Positions 1-5,242 of a stretch of DNA of 5,242 bases are shown here, one piece after another. The translations under genes and the position numbers were made by a program. This stretch comes from Anaerolineales bacterium UBA832. Lineage in GTDB: Bacteria; Chloroflexota; Anaerolineae; Anaerolineales; UBA11657. Under the pieces are notes generated by a model, which did not search any database, was not told where the DNA came from, and saw nothing but the letters and a program-made list of their open reading frames with translations. Location of the stretch: assembly GCA_002296125.1 (NCBI GenBank), contig DBHI01000075.1, forward strand, positions 621 through 5,862. The letters run 5' to 3'. The stretch's first letter is position 1. The number at the start of each line of letters is the position of its first letter.

Positions 1-297
1 ATAGTTGTACAATGCCAAAACCAAAGGTCACAATCACAAAATAGAGAGAATGCCCTAAAAGTACTACGTGGAAAATTATATGAAAAACAACAACAAGAAA
101 GACAGGAGAAAATTGATGATCTTAAGGGCGACTACGTTAAAGCAGAATGGGGAAGCCAAATAAGATCTTATATACTTCATCCATATCAACTAGTTAAAGA
201 TCATAGAACAAGCTACGAACAAGGCAACTCGCAATCAGTTCTCGATGGAGACATAGATGACTTCATAGAAACATTCCTCAGAAAGAATAAAGAATAG
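1..297 (+). CDS. prfB: Peptide chain release factor 2, C-terminal part (gene cut by window edge)
   Basis: RF2 recognises UGA and UAA stop codons on the ribosome and triggers release of the finished protein. Only the last 98 codons are present, open from base 1 in frame 1 and ending at TAG 295-297. The piece starts just after the catalytic GGQ loop, which lies outside the window. It has the conserved run IVVQCQNQRSQSQNRENA (residues 1-18), a helical charged stretch (about 19-48), and the block WGSQIRSYILHPYQLVKDHRT (from residue 50). That block, with HPYQ and KDHRT, and the VLDGDIDDFIE ending (80-90) are typical of RF2. RF1 normally has an 'RIRTYNFPQGRVTDHR' type block here instead. Any programmed frameshift near the 5' end cannot be judged. 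The gene converges on the FtsH-like gene, and its last codons form one arm of the shared hairpin. Confidence 0.95.
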   Translation: MVVQCQNQRSQSQNRENALKVLRGKLYEKQQQERQEKIDDLKGDYVKAEWGSQIRSYILHPYQLVKDHRTSYEQGNSQSVLDGDIDDFIETFLRKNKE

Positions 298-322
298 TTA
301 ATTCACAATGAACTATTCTTTA
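288..322. terminator. Inverted repeat shared by two convergent stop codons, probable two-way terminator
   Basis: Arms TAAAGAATAGTT (288-299) and AACTATTCTTTA (311-322) are perfect reverse complements of 12 bp around an 11-nt spacer. The stop codons of prfB (295-297) and of the FtsH-like gene (313-315) both lie inside the arms. The stem is AT-rich with only two G:C pairs. The downstream sequence is T-rich in each direction (GAATCTTTT rightward, TTCTTTCTG leftward) but is not a clean T-run. Position between convergent genes 15 bp apart supports a bidirectional terminator; strength is uncertain. Confidence 0.6.
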
Positions 323-2220
323 GAATCTTTTGATGGAGAAACTTTAGTTTGTCTTCGCTTATATTCTAAACCCTCCATATTTGTTCCAATCTGCTCAAGA
401 ACACTCTCCATTTGAATTCCTTGCTCTTCAGCAAGCTGCAAACTATTCTTACCTAATACTTCCACAACCTCTCTATTAGATAGATCTCTTCTCTCAAGCA
501 GCCTATCAACCAATGCTTCAACTTCATCAGCATGATCAATCAATAATTTTTCTACTTGATCTTCAAGAGATATCCATATTCTTTCTACTCTCTCATCAGA
601 AAACTGAAGCTCCTTAACATCACGAAACAGCTCAGAAACAGGTGGACCAAAATAACCATGTACCGCCAAATTTCTAAATTCTTGTCTTGCCATATTGTAA
701 TCACCAGTAGCTCCAGTCCAGAACTCACCCATAAATACTTTTACAGCAATATGACCAGCCAAAGCTACCATTATCCTACTTACAATTCGCCTAAGTGGCT
801 GCCCATACATCTCAACAGTATCAACTGGCAACATATAACCAAGTGTACCACTGGATCTTCTAACAATACTTACTCTAGATATTCGTTGATCAGGCATTAC
901 ATAATGCTGTATGAGAGCATGTCCTGCCTCATGATAAGCAACTTGACGTAATAATACAGGATCCATATCTTCTATAGGATTTGCCATACCCACCAATTGC
1001 TCTTGTATTGCTTGATCAATATCATCCTGCACTACATAATTTCTGCTAGCAAATAAAGCCCTACGAACACTATCTTTAGTAATAGCAGACATAACTTGAG
1101 CAGGTGTAGCTCTAGGAGTATCCGCAACTATTACATCAACATCAATAGATTTATCATGATTAATCTTTGACAAATAACCTTGAATAATAGCTTTTCTACC
1201 AACTCTATCAGGTCGATCAACTTTTATAACCTGATCGAACCTCCCAGGACGTAACAGAGCAGGATCAAGTACATCAGGTCTATTTGTCGATCCCATAAAT
1301 AACACATGCCAATCACGCTTAGGAGGTTCCTTACCCAACAAACGATTGATGGTGGCTTTTAACTTATCCATTCGAGTCTGCTCACTGATACCATCCATTT
1401 CATACAATAAACGAGTCAATGCGCCGTTCATCATGCCACCACCCATCATACCGCCAGCCATCTGTCCACCACCCATTACACCACCTCTACTCATACCTAC
1501 GGCATCAATTTCATCGATATATGCAATACAAGCACCGTATTCTCTCGCTAATTTTCTAGCCTTTTTCACAAAAGTCATCATCTTCAATGTATCCATACCC
1601 CAAAACATACCTCTAAATCCTGATCCTTCAACAGACATAAAAGCTATACCAGCCTCGCCTGCCATAGCTTTCGCTAACAATGTCTTACCAGTACCAGGCT
1701 CTCCAAACAGCATTAAACCATTGATATATTGACCTCCCATCTCAACAAATTTGTCGCGATCACCAAGAAGACTAATCCATTGCTTGACCAGCTTTAATAG
1801 TGCAGGCTGACCCCAATAGTCATCAAATGTAACTTGTTTGTCATCACCAGGCTTGACTACTACGGTCCTAGTACGACTAATGAACCAAAACAGTGCTCCA
1901 AACTGCACTACCATAAACAGAATAGCAAACAAGAGTCTTCCAATAAAAGAAATAGCCAATAAAAACAGATTAAGGACGCTGGGATCAGCTGATACCCAAA
2001 ATAGCATCAAGCCGGCTAATATGACCCACCACAATCGCCTAAACACATTAAGACCAATTTCCCAGATCTGCTTTCTTTTAGAAATCAAACCTTCAACAGA
2101 TGAAGCAATATCTCTTGTTTTTTTATCAAAAACCACAGCCTCTTCCTTTGTATCACCCCCGCTCCCATAGCCATTATCCAATTCGTCATCAAACTCTTGA
2201 TTCTTTATAAAATTATTCAT
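313..2220 (-). CDS. ftsH: FtsH-family membrane-bound AAA+ zinc metalloprotease, divergent form
   Basis: FtsH proteases use ATP to pull membrane and soluble proteins into a hexamer and cut them at a zinc site on the cytoplasmic side. This 635-residue protein has an acidic N-terminal tail (1-50) and two hydrophobic segments (about 62-79 and 83-114). The AAA+ domain has Walker A GEPGTGKT (173-180), Walker B CIAYIDEIDA (231-240; D236, E237), and a second region of homology with TNRPDVLDPALLRPGRFD (312-329; arginine fingers R324, R327). The pore-loop aromatic is kept in MFWG (205-208). The M41 peptidase has HEAGH (430-434) and third zinc ligand D507 in WTGATGDY, so it should be active. Unusual points are almost no loop between the membrane segments, a Gly/Met-rich loop (242-266), and about 22 extra residues (279-306) before the second region of homology. 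It may be a paralogue rather than the housekeeping FtsH. The ATG at 2218-2220 is backed by AAGGAG 5 bp upstream. Confidence 0.9.
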   Translation of the reverse strand: MNNFIKNQEFDDELDNGYGSGGDTKEEAVVFDKKTRDIASSVEGLISKRKQIWEIGLNVFRRLWWVILAGLMLFWVSADPSVLNLFLLAISFIGRLLFAILFMVVQFGALFWFISRTRTVVVKPGDDKQVTFDDYWGQPALLKLVKQWISLLGDRDKFVEMGGQYINGLMLFGEPGTGKTLLAKAMAGEAGIAFMSVEGSGFRGMFWGMDTLKMMTFVKKARKLAREYGACIAYIDEIDAVGMSRGGVMGGGQMAGGMMGGGMMNGALTRLLYEMDGISEQTRMDKLKATINRLLGKEPPKRDWHVLFMGSTNRPDVLDPALLRPGRFDQVIKVDRPDRVGRKAIIQGYLSKINHDKSIDVDVIVADTPRATPAQVMSAITKDSVRRALFASRNYVVQDDIDQAIQEQLVGMANPIEDMDPVLLRQVAYHEAGHALIQHYVMPDQRISRVSIVRRSSGTLGYMLPVDTVEMYGQPLRRIVSRIMVALAGHIAVKVFMGEFWTGATGDYNMARQEFRNLAVHGYFGPPVSELFRDVKELQFSDERVERIWISLEDQVEKLLIDHADEVEALVDRLLERRDLSNREVVEVLGKNSLQLAEEQGIQMESVLEQIGTNMEGLEYKRRQTKVSPSKDSKE

Positions 2221-2225
2221 ATTAA

Positions 2226-2231
2226 CTCCTT
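2226..2231 (-). promoter_or_regulatory. Shine-Dalgarno site of the FtsH-like gene
   Basis: The reverse strand reads AAGGAG followed by 5 bases and ATG, a strong match at good spacing. It fixes the start at 2220. It is the only clear Shine-Dalgarno site among the five gene starts in this window. Confidence 0.85.
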
Positions 2232-2242
2232 AGAGCAATTGA

Positions 2243-2274
2243 TACAACAATATATAATCATATCTACAACAATA
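2243..2274. repeat. Two direct copies of TACAACAATA, 22 bp apart, around the protease promoter
   Basis: TACAACAATA occurs at 2243-2252 and again at 2265-2274, a period of 22 bp or about two helix turns. On the reverse strand the copies flank the candidate -10 box, one between -35 and -10 and the other at the expected start of transcription. That arrangement would suit a regulator binding one face of the DNA. In AT-rich sequence it may also be chance. Confidence 0.4.
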
Positions 2275-2284
2275 AAATTACCAA
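2257..2284 (-). promoter_or_regulatory. Candidate sigma-70-type promoter for the FtsH-like gene
   Basis: On the reverse strand, TTGGTA (2284-2279) and TATGAT (2262-2257) are separated by 16 bp. The -10 differs from TATAAT at one position and the -35 matches TTGACA at four. Transcription would begin near 2250 and give a leader of about 30 nt that includes the AAGGAG site. The region is very AT-rich, so chance matches are common. Confidence 0.45.
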
Positions 2285-2285
2285 A

Positions 2286-2304
2286 ATACTTATTGTATAA
2301 GTAT
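2286..2304. repeat. 8-bp inverted repeat ATACTTAT-TGT-ATAAGTAT, possible operator
   Basis: The two 8-bp arms (2286-2293 and 2297-2304) are perfect reverse complements around a 3-bp centre. The palindrome lies just upstream of the candidate -35 box of the FtsH-like gene. A third copy of the half-site ATACTTAT occurs at 2399-2406, upstream of the aminotransferase gene. It lies between divergent genes, where an operator would be expected, but no regulator can be named. Confidence 0.4.
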
Positions 2305-2370
2305 ATCATCCATTAGACATATACTAAATTTCATATTACTGTAATGCCAATAGTTACATTTTGATAACAA

Positions 2371-2382
2371 AAACACGTGTTT
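2371..2382. repeat. 12-bp perfect palindrome AAACACGTGTTT, possible operator
   Basis: This is an uninterrupted palindrome with a CACGTG core, the most G+C-rich spot in an otherwise nearly pure A/T control region. It lies about 90 bp upstream of the aminotransferase ATG. It could bind a dimeric regulator. No family is assigned. Confidence 0.35.
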
Positions 2383-2405
2383 AAAAAATAATGAATATAT
2401 ACTTA

Positions 2406-2434
2406 TTCTTCAATACATATATGCAAAATATACT
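2406..2434 (+). promoter_or_regulatory. Weak candidate promoter for the aminotransferase gene
   Basis: TATACT (2429-2434) differs from TATAAT at one position. The hexamer 17 bp before it, TTCTTC (2406-2411), is a poor -35. The leader would be about 33 nt and contains no Shine-Dalgarno motif. A promoter for this divergently oriented gene must lie in 2221-2473, but this exact placement is weakly supported. Confidence 0.25.
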
Positions 2435-2473
2435 AAAATATATCTGCTTTTATCAACATTAATCAAAAACAAC

Positions 2474-3361
2474 ATGAAAAAAATATCAGATCCAATAATA
2501 TCTTATTCAGATGGACAATTTGTTCCTACTAATAAAGTGACAATCAATGTTTCCCAAGACATGCTGGGAACATTTCGAGGCTACAGAATTTTCACTGCAT
2601 GTAGAACAATAAATGGGACTGTTTTCCTACTTCAAAACCATATAAACAGACTATTTGAATCAGCATCAGAATTATCAATGAAACTACCACATACAAAACC
2701 TGATTTGGAAGAAATCATACATCAACTATTAGCCAAAAATTCAATAGAAGACGATTTATTATTACAAATTATGTATAGTGGAGGATCACCCACAAAGACT
2801 AGAATGTCTCAAAGACTACATGCATCCCTTTACATTATTGTAAATAAATTACATCCTGCACCAGATAATTGGTATAAAAACGGAATCTCACTAGCCACAT
2901 ACATATACCAACGTGACTGGGCTCATGTAAAAACAAACAACTATATAGGTGCAGTAGTCGCTCATCAAACCTCAGTAAAACAACAAAATGCAGATGAAGC
3001 ACTATTTATTTCACCAATTGACAACAATACAATTCTTGAGGGAAGCACATTTAATATTTTTATGGTAAATTCAAATGATGAAATAATAACCCCACCAAAA
3101 TCTGTCAATATCTTAAATGGAATTACTAGACAACTTGTATTAGAACTATTAAGATCAAATAACATAGTCGTACGAGAGATCAACACAACACTTAAAGATT
3201 TGAAATCAATACAAGAAATATTCATTTCATCATCCACTAGAAATATAGTTCCTGTAGTAAGAGTAGACAAAAACATTATTGGTAACGGAACACCAGGAAA
3301 AGTCACAAGAAAAGCTTCTATAATCCTAAACTCTTATCTCAAATCGTATAAAAACCCTTAA
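2474..3361 (+). CDS. Class IV PLP-dependent aminotransferase (BCAT / D-amino-acid transaminase / ADC lyase superfamily)
   Basis: Class IV enzymes use pyridoxal phosphate to transaminate branched-chain or D-amino acids, or to cleave aminodeoxychorismate in folate synthesis. The 295-residue length is normal. The N-terminal domain has FRGYRIFTACRT (34-45) and HINRL (56-60), where R59 probably binds the PLP phosphate. The PLP lysine is K153 in HVKTNNYIGAVVA. E189 in ILEGSTFNIF should contact the pyridine nitrogen. LNGITR (214-219) and ISSSTRNIVPV (251-261) complete the cofactor and substrate site. The catalytic residues look intact. Substrate cannot be fixed: the SSTR motif and the RGY start differ from classical IlvE, D-alanine transaminase and PabC. 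The gene is cytosolic and soluble. The ATG at 2474 lacks a Shine-Dalgarno site, but the first residues already align with the family's opening strand, so the start is probably right. The next gene follows after 74 bp. Confidence 0.88.
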   Translation: MKKISDPIISYSDGQFVPTNKVTINVSQDMLGTFRGYRIFTACRTINGTVFLLQNHINRLFESASELSMKLPHTKPDLEEIIHQLLAKNSIEDDLLLQIMYSGGSPTKTRMSQRLHASLYIIVNKLHPAPDNWYKNGISLATYIYQRDWAHVKTNNYIGAVVAHQTSVKQQNADEALFISPIDNNTILEGSTFNIFMVNSNDEIITPPKSVNILNGITRQLVLELLRSNNIVVREINTTLKDLKSIQEIFISSSTRNIVPVVRVDKNIIGNGTPGKVTRKASIILNSYLKSYKNP

Positions 3362-3398
3362 AACCATTTTTCTATCAAACTGAATATATCTAAAAAAT

Positions 3399-3429
3399 TT
3401 GAAAAATATAAATTGATTCCTGATATAAT
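3399..3429 (+). promoter_or_regulatory. Extended -10 promoter placed for a leaderless transcript
   Basis: TGA-TATAAT (3421-3429) is a perfect -10 hexamer preceded by the extended TGn motif. A partial -35, TTGAAA (3399-3404), lies 19 bp upstream, longer than ideal, but an extended -10 needs less from the -35. Only six bases separate the -10 from the ATG at 3436, so transcription would be expected to begin at or within a base or two of the start codon. No Shine-Dalgarno site is present, which fits. Confidence 0.6.
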
Positions 3430-3435
3430 GTCAAA

Positions 3436-4062
3436 ATGAGCAACGGTGAACCAGCAAACCACCTGTCAACCCTGCAGACCTTTACGGATTGGGTACGTCA
3501 AGCTTTTAGCTTTATACTAAACCCTATTGCCAACTATATTGTCAAATTAGGAATACATCCAAATACCCTGACAATTGGTGGATTGACAGGAAACATGATT
3601 GGAGCCTATTACTTGTCACAGGGAAACTTTTTATTAGGAGGGATAATAATACTTTTAATGGGACCTATAGATGCACTAGACGGCGCCACAGCTAGAGCAA
3701 AAGGCACAGTAAACCCATGGGGTGCATTTATAGATTCAACTACTGATAGATGGTCAGAGTCAGTAATACTACTAGGACTCTTAGTACACTATACAACTAA
3801 CAGTGAAACTCAAAGTGCCGTATTAGTTGTTTTAGCCTTAATCGGATCACTTATGGTCTCATATAGTAGAGCAAGAGCAGAAGCCTTAGGATTTAAGGCA
3901 AATGTTGGAGTTATGACCAGACTAGAAAGATACCTAGTATTAGCTCCTGCCCTACTATTCGGTTACCCATTAATAGCTCTTTGGATAATGGCACCATTAG
4001 CTAATATCACAGCTGTTCAAAGAATACTGCATGTTAGAAAACAATGGCATAAACACAAATGA
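3436..4062 (+). CDS. CDP-alcohol phosphatidyltransferase, possibly phosphatidylinositol-phosphate synthase-like
   Basis: These integral membrane enzymes join an alcohol or sugar-alcohol phosphate to the phosphatidyl group of CDP-diacylglycerol and release CMP. The full metal-binding signature DG-x2-AR-x8-G-x3-D-x3-D is present: D79, D82, G83, A86, R87, G96, D100 and D104. At 208 residues the length is normal. Hydrophobic segments lie near 42-60, 64-78, 108-119, 127-143 and 165-190, with an amphipathic N-terminal helix before them. After the active site, SYSRARAEALG (142-152) and TRLER (161-165) resemble the inositol-phosphate and archaetidylinositol-phosphate synthase branch more than glycerol-phosphate PgsA, so the acceptor may be inositol phosphate. 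That subfamily call is an inference. The start is supported by an extended -10 box 6 bp upstream. lgt follows after 39 bp and is probably co-transcribed. Confidence 0.88.
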   Translation: MSNGEPANHLSTLQTFTDWVRQAFSFILNPIANYIVKLGIHPNTLTIGGLTGNMIGAYYLSQGNFLLGGIIILLMGPIDALDGATARAKGTVNPWGAFIDSTTDRWSESVILLGLLVHYTTNSETQSAVLVVLALIGSLMVSYSRARAEALGFKANVGVMTRLERYLVLAPALLFGYPLIALWIMAPLANITAVQRILHVRKQWHKHK

Positions 4063-4101
4063 CACACCTATCAGAATCAATTATTAATTTTTTAAATAAA
4101 C

Positions 4102-4923
4102 ATGTCAATTGATAGCTTTGGACTCCACATAGGACCAATTTATTTAAGATTCTATGGAATAATTATAGTTACAGGTGCAATACTGGGCGGTTTTCTTGCT
4201 GCTAATGAAACAAAAAGATCTGGCCGTGACCCTGCAATTATCTGGGATCTATTAACTTGGTTGCTGCTAGGAGGCATAATAGGAGCTAGGTTATACCATG
4301 TAATCACACCACCACCTAGCATGATGCCTGTCGGTACTCCTAATCCATACTTTCAAAATCCCGCAGCAATTTTACAGATCTGGAGAGGAGGACTAGGAAT
4401 TCCAGGAGGAATTGCTGGTGGAGCAATAACGCTATACATATATACTAGAATACATGAGCTAAACTTTGCGACCTGGGCAGATATAATAATGCCTGCAGTA
4501 CTCTTAGGGCAAGCAGTAGGAAGATGGGGCAACTATGTAAATATGGAGCTCTATGGATTACCAACTGATCTTCCATGGGGAATATACATACCACCTCATT
4601 ATAGAATAGAACAATATACTAATTTCAGTATATACCACCCACTTTTTCTATATGAATCACTTTTAAACTTATGCGGCTGTATTTTACTACTATATATCAG
4701 TCGCAAATCATACAAGACACTTCAACCAGGTGATATAACTATATCTTATTTCATTATTTATCCAGTAATTCGTTTTTTTCTGGAGTACTTAAGAGTAGAC
4801 AGTTCAAAATTTGGTACAGTAAACGCCAACCAATCTCTAATGGCTATAACTGCATCTATATCTATCTTGTCAATAATAATTCGTATTTTTCTAAAAATAA
4901 GACAATCTAAATCTAAAATATAA
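4102..4923 (+). CDS. lgt: Prolipoprotein diacylglyceryl transferase
   Basis: Lgt moves a diacylglyceryl group from phosphatidylglycerol to the lipobox cysteine of prolipoproteins, the first step of lipoprotein maturation, in the cytoplasmic membrane. The 273-residue protein opens with the typical FGLHIGPIYLRFYGI (6-20) and has about seven membrane segments. The signature GRWGNYVNMELYG (140-152) carries R141, N144 and E149, matching the E. coli GR-x-GN-x-x-x-x-E block. HPLFLYES (179-186) matches the HP-x-x-LYE motif, and IRFFLEYLR (223-231) supplies the second essential arginine, R224. One key difference: where E. coli has the essential His103 in a GGLSFHGG-type loop, this protein has proline (P101 in GGLGIPGG). 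Gram-positive enzymes also vary here. No Shine-Dalgarno site precedes the ATG, and expression probably comes from the upstream gene's promoter. Confidence 0.95.
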   Translation: MSIDSFGLHIGPIYLRFYGIIIVTGAILGGFLAANETKRSGRDPAIIWDLLTWLLLGGIIGARLYHVITPPPSMMPVGTPNPYFQNPAAILQIWRGGLGIPGGIAGGAITLYIYTRIHELNFATWADIIMPAVLLGQAVGRWGNYVNMELYGLPTDLPWGIYIPPHYRIEQYTNFSIYHPLFLYESLLNLCGCILLLYISRKSYKTLQPGDITISYFIIYPVIRFFLEYLRVDSSKFGTVNANQSLMAITASISILSIIIRIFLKIRQSKSKI

Positions 4924-4968
4924 GCTCCATTACTAATACTTCCTTTCGCTTCAACAATGGTAAAATCA

Positions 4969-4998
4969 TTGAACAATAATTAATTTTACTAATAAAAT
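4969..4998 (+). promoter_or_regulatory. Candidate promoter for lon
   Basis: TTGAAC (4969-4974) and TAAAAT (4993-4998) are 18 bp apart. The -35 matches the consensus at four positions and the -10 at five. The expected start of transcription is about 5 to 7 bases before the lon ATG, giving a nearly leaderless mRNA. No heat-shock operator such as CIRCE is visible. Confidence 0.4.
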
Positions 4999-5010
4999 AA
5001 TACAATCTCA

Positions 5011-5242
5011 ATGATTACTTCCAACTTACATAAAAATAATGCACATTTTAGTACAATAATATCAAATATTGGTCATAATTTTAATATTGAAGGTGACTCT
5101 TCAGATTTAGAACATTTCATCAACACAATACCAAAAACTATACCTATCTTACCAGTTAGAGGAATAGTAGTATATCCATTAACAGCAGTACCATTAACTG
5201 TTGGTCAAACAAGATCAATAAATCTTATAGAAGACGCTACAT
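5011..5242 (+). CDS. lon: ATP-dependent protease Lon (S16 family), N-terminal part, cut by window edge
   Basis: Lon is a cytosolic hexameric AAA+ serine protease that degrades misfolded and regulatory proteins. Only the first 77 codons are present. Residues 44-77 begin the substrate-binding LAN domain: IPILPVRGIVVYPLTAVPLT then VGQTRSINLIEDA, equivalent to E. coli IPVLPLRDVVVYP. The ATPase and Ser-Lys protease domains lie outside the window. About 43 polar residues precede the LAN domain, longer than in E. coli Lon. The ATG at 5011 is the first possible one, since an in-frame stop lies at 4993-4995. A later start is possible because no Shine-Dalgarno site marks 5011, but no other ATG occurs before the LAN domain in this frame. 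lgt ends 87 bp upstream. Confidence 0.88.
   Translation, partial: MITSNLHKNNAHFSTIISNIGHNFNIEGDSSDLEHFINTIPKTIPILPVRGIVVYPLTAVPLTVGQTRSINLIEDAT

Noticed and set aside
556..951. Open frame on the + strand inside the FtsH-like gene
   Set aside because: It is antisense to the conserved M41 peptidase region, its translation has no recognisable domain, and it is rich in Ser, Tyr and Asn as expected of a chance frame.
1346..1732. Open frame on the + strand with Pro/Ile-rich repeats
   Set aside because: The Pro/Ile-rich stretch is simply the complement of the Gly/Met codons of the protease loop; the opposite strand encodes an intact Walker A and B.
1838..2170. Open frame on the + strand opposite the protease membrane segments
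   Set aside because: No domain, no ribosome binding site, fully antisense to a well-supported gene.
2371..2382. Possible parS (chromosome partition) site because of the CACGTG core
   Set aside because: parS has TTT before and AAA after the core, whereas this has AAA before and TTT after, so it does not fit, and no parA/parB gene is near.
2965..3306. Open frame on the - strand inside the aminotransferase gene
   Set aside because: It overlaps the PLP-binding region of a conserved enzyme and shows no independent signal.
3362..3435. Terminator between the aminotransferase and the phosphatidyltransferase
   Set aside because: The gap is A/T-rich but has no convincing stem followed by a T-run; only the extended -10 promoter stands out.
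4955..4971. Small inverted repeat CAATG/CATTG after lgt as a terminator
   Set aside because: Only five base pairs with a 7-nt loop and no following T-run; it also overlaps the candidate lon -35 box.
4758..4976. Open frame on the - strand over the lgt 3' end
   Set aside because: Mostly antisense to lgt, with no family resemblance.

Overview
The window is AT-rich (roughly one third G+C by eye, not computed) and densely packed bacterial chromosome. It looks like ordinary core-genome sequence; I see no mobile element, phage gene, CRISPR array, tRNA or rRNA. Several proteins have wording I associate with Chloroflexota: the 'LTVGQ.RSI.LI.DA' start of Lon, the 'RGY..F...RT' class IV aminotransferase, an FtsH-family protease with a Gly/Met-rich loop, and Lgt with 'GGLGIPGG'. 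The low G+C and short gaps would suit a streamlined, perhaps marine, member of that phylum. That placement is an inference from memory of protein families and has not been searched.

Layout. The left edge holds the last 98 codons of peptide chain release factor 2 (prfB, + strand). It converges on a 635-residue FtsH-family membrane AAA+ zinc protease (- strand, 313-2220). The two genes are 15 bp apart and share a 12-bp inverted repeat (288-322) that contains both stop codons and probably acts as a two-way terminator. A 253-bp divergent control region (2221-2473) follows. It has a plausible promoter and a strong Shine-Dalgarno site for the protease, a 22-bp-spaced direct repeat around that promoter, and two palindromes.

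To the right, four + strand genes follow in series: a class IV PLP aminotransferase (2474-3361), a CDP-alcohol phosphatidyltransferase (3436-4062), prolipoprotein diacylglyceryl transferase lgt (4102-4923), and the first 77 codons of ATP-dependent protease lon (5011 to the window end). The phosphatidyltransferase has a perfect extended -10 promoter only 6 bp before its ATG, which suggests a leaderless transcript. Lon has a plausible promoter of its own.

How the genes relate. The phosphatidyltransferase makes a phospholipid head-group linkage, and Lgt transfers a diacylglyceryl group from phospholipid to lipoproteins, so these two adjacent genes form a small membrane-lipid and lipoprotein unit. 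FtsH-like and Lon are both ATP-dependent quality-control proteases and lie on either side of that unit. RF2 ends translation at UGA and UAA codons. The aminotransferase is metabolic and its substrate cannot be fixed from sequence. The window does not contain an obvious new multi-gene system. The most unusual parts are the architecture of the FtsH-like protein, the overlapping stop-codon hairpin, the leaderless-type promoter, and the Lgt substitution at a residue needed in E. coli.
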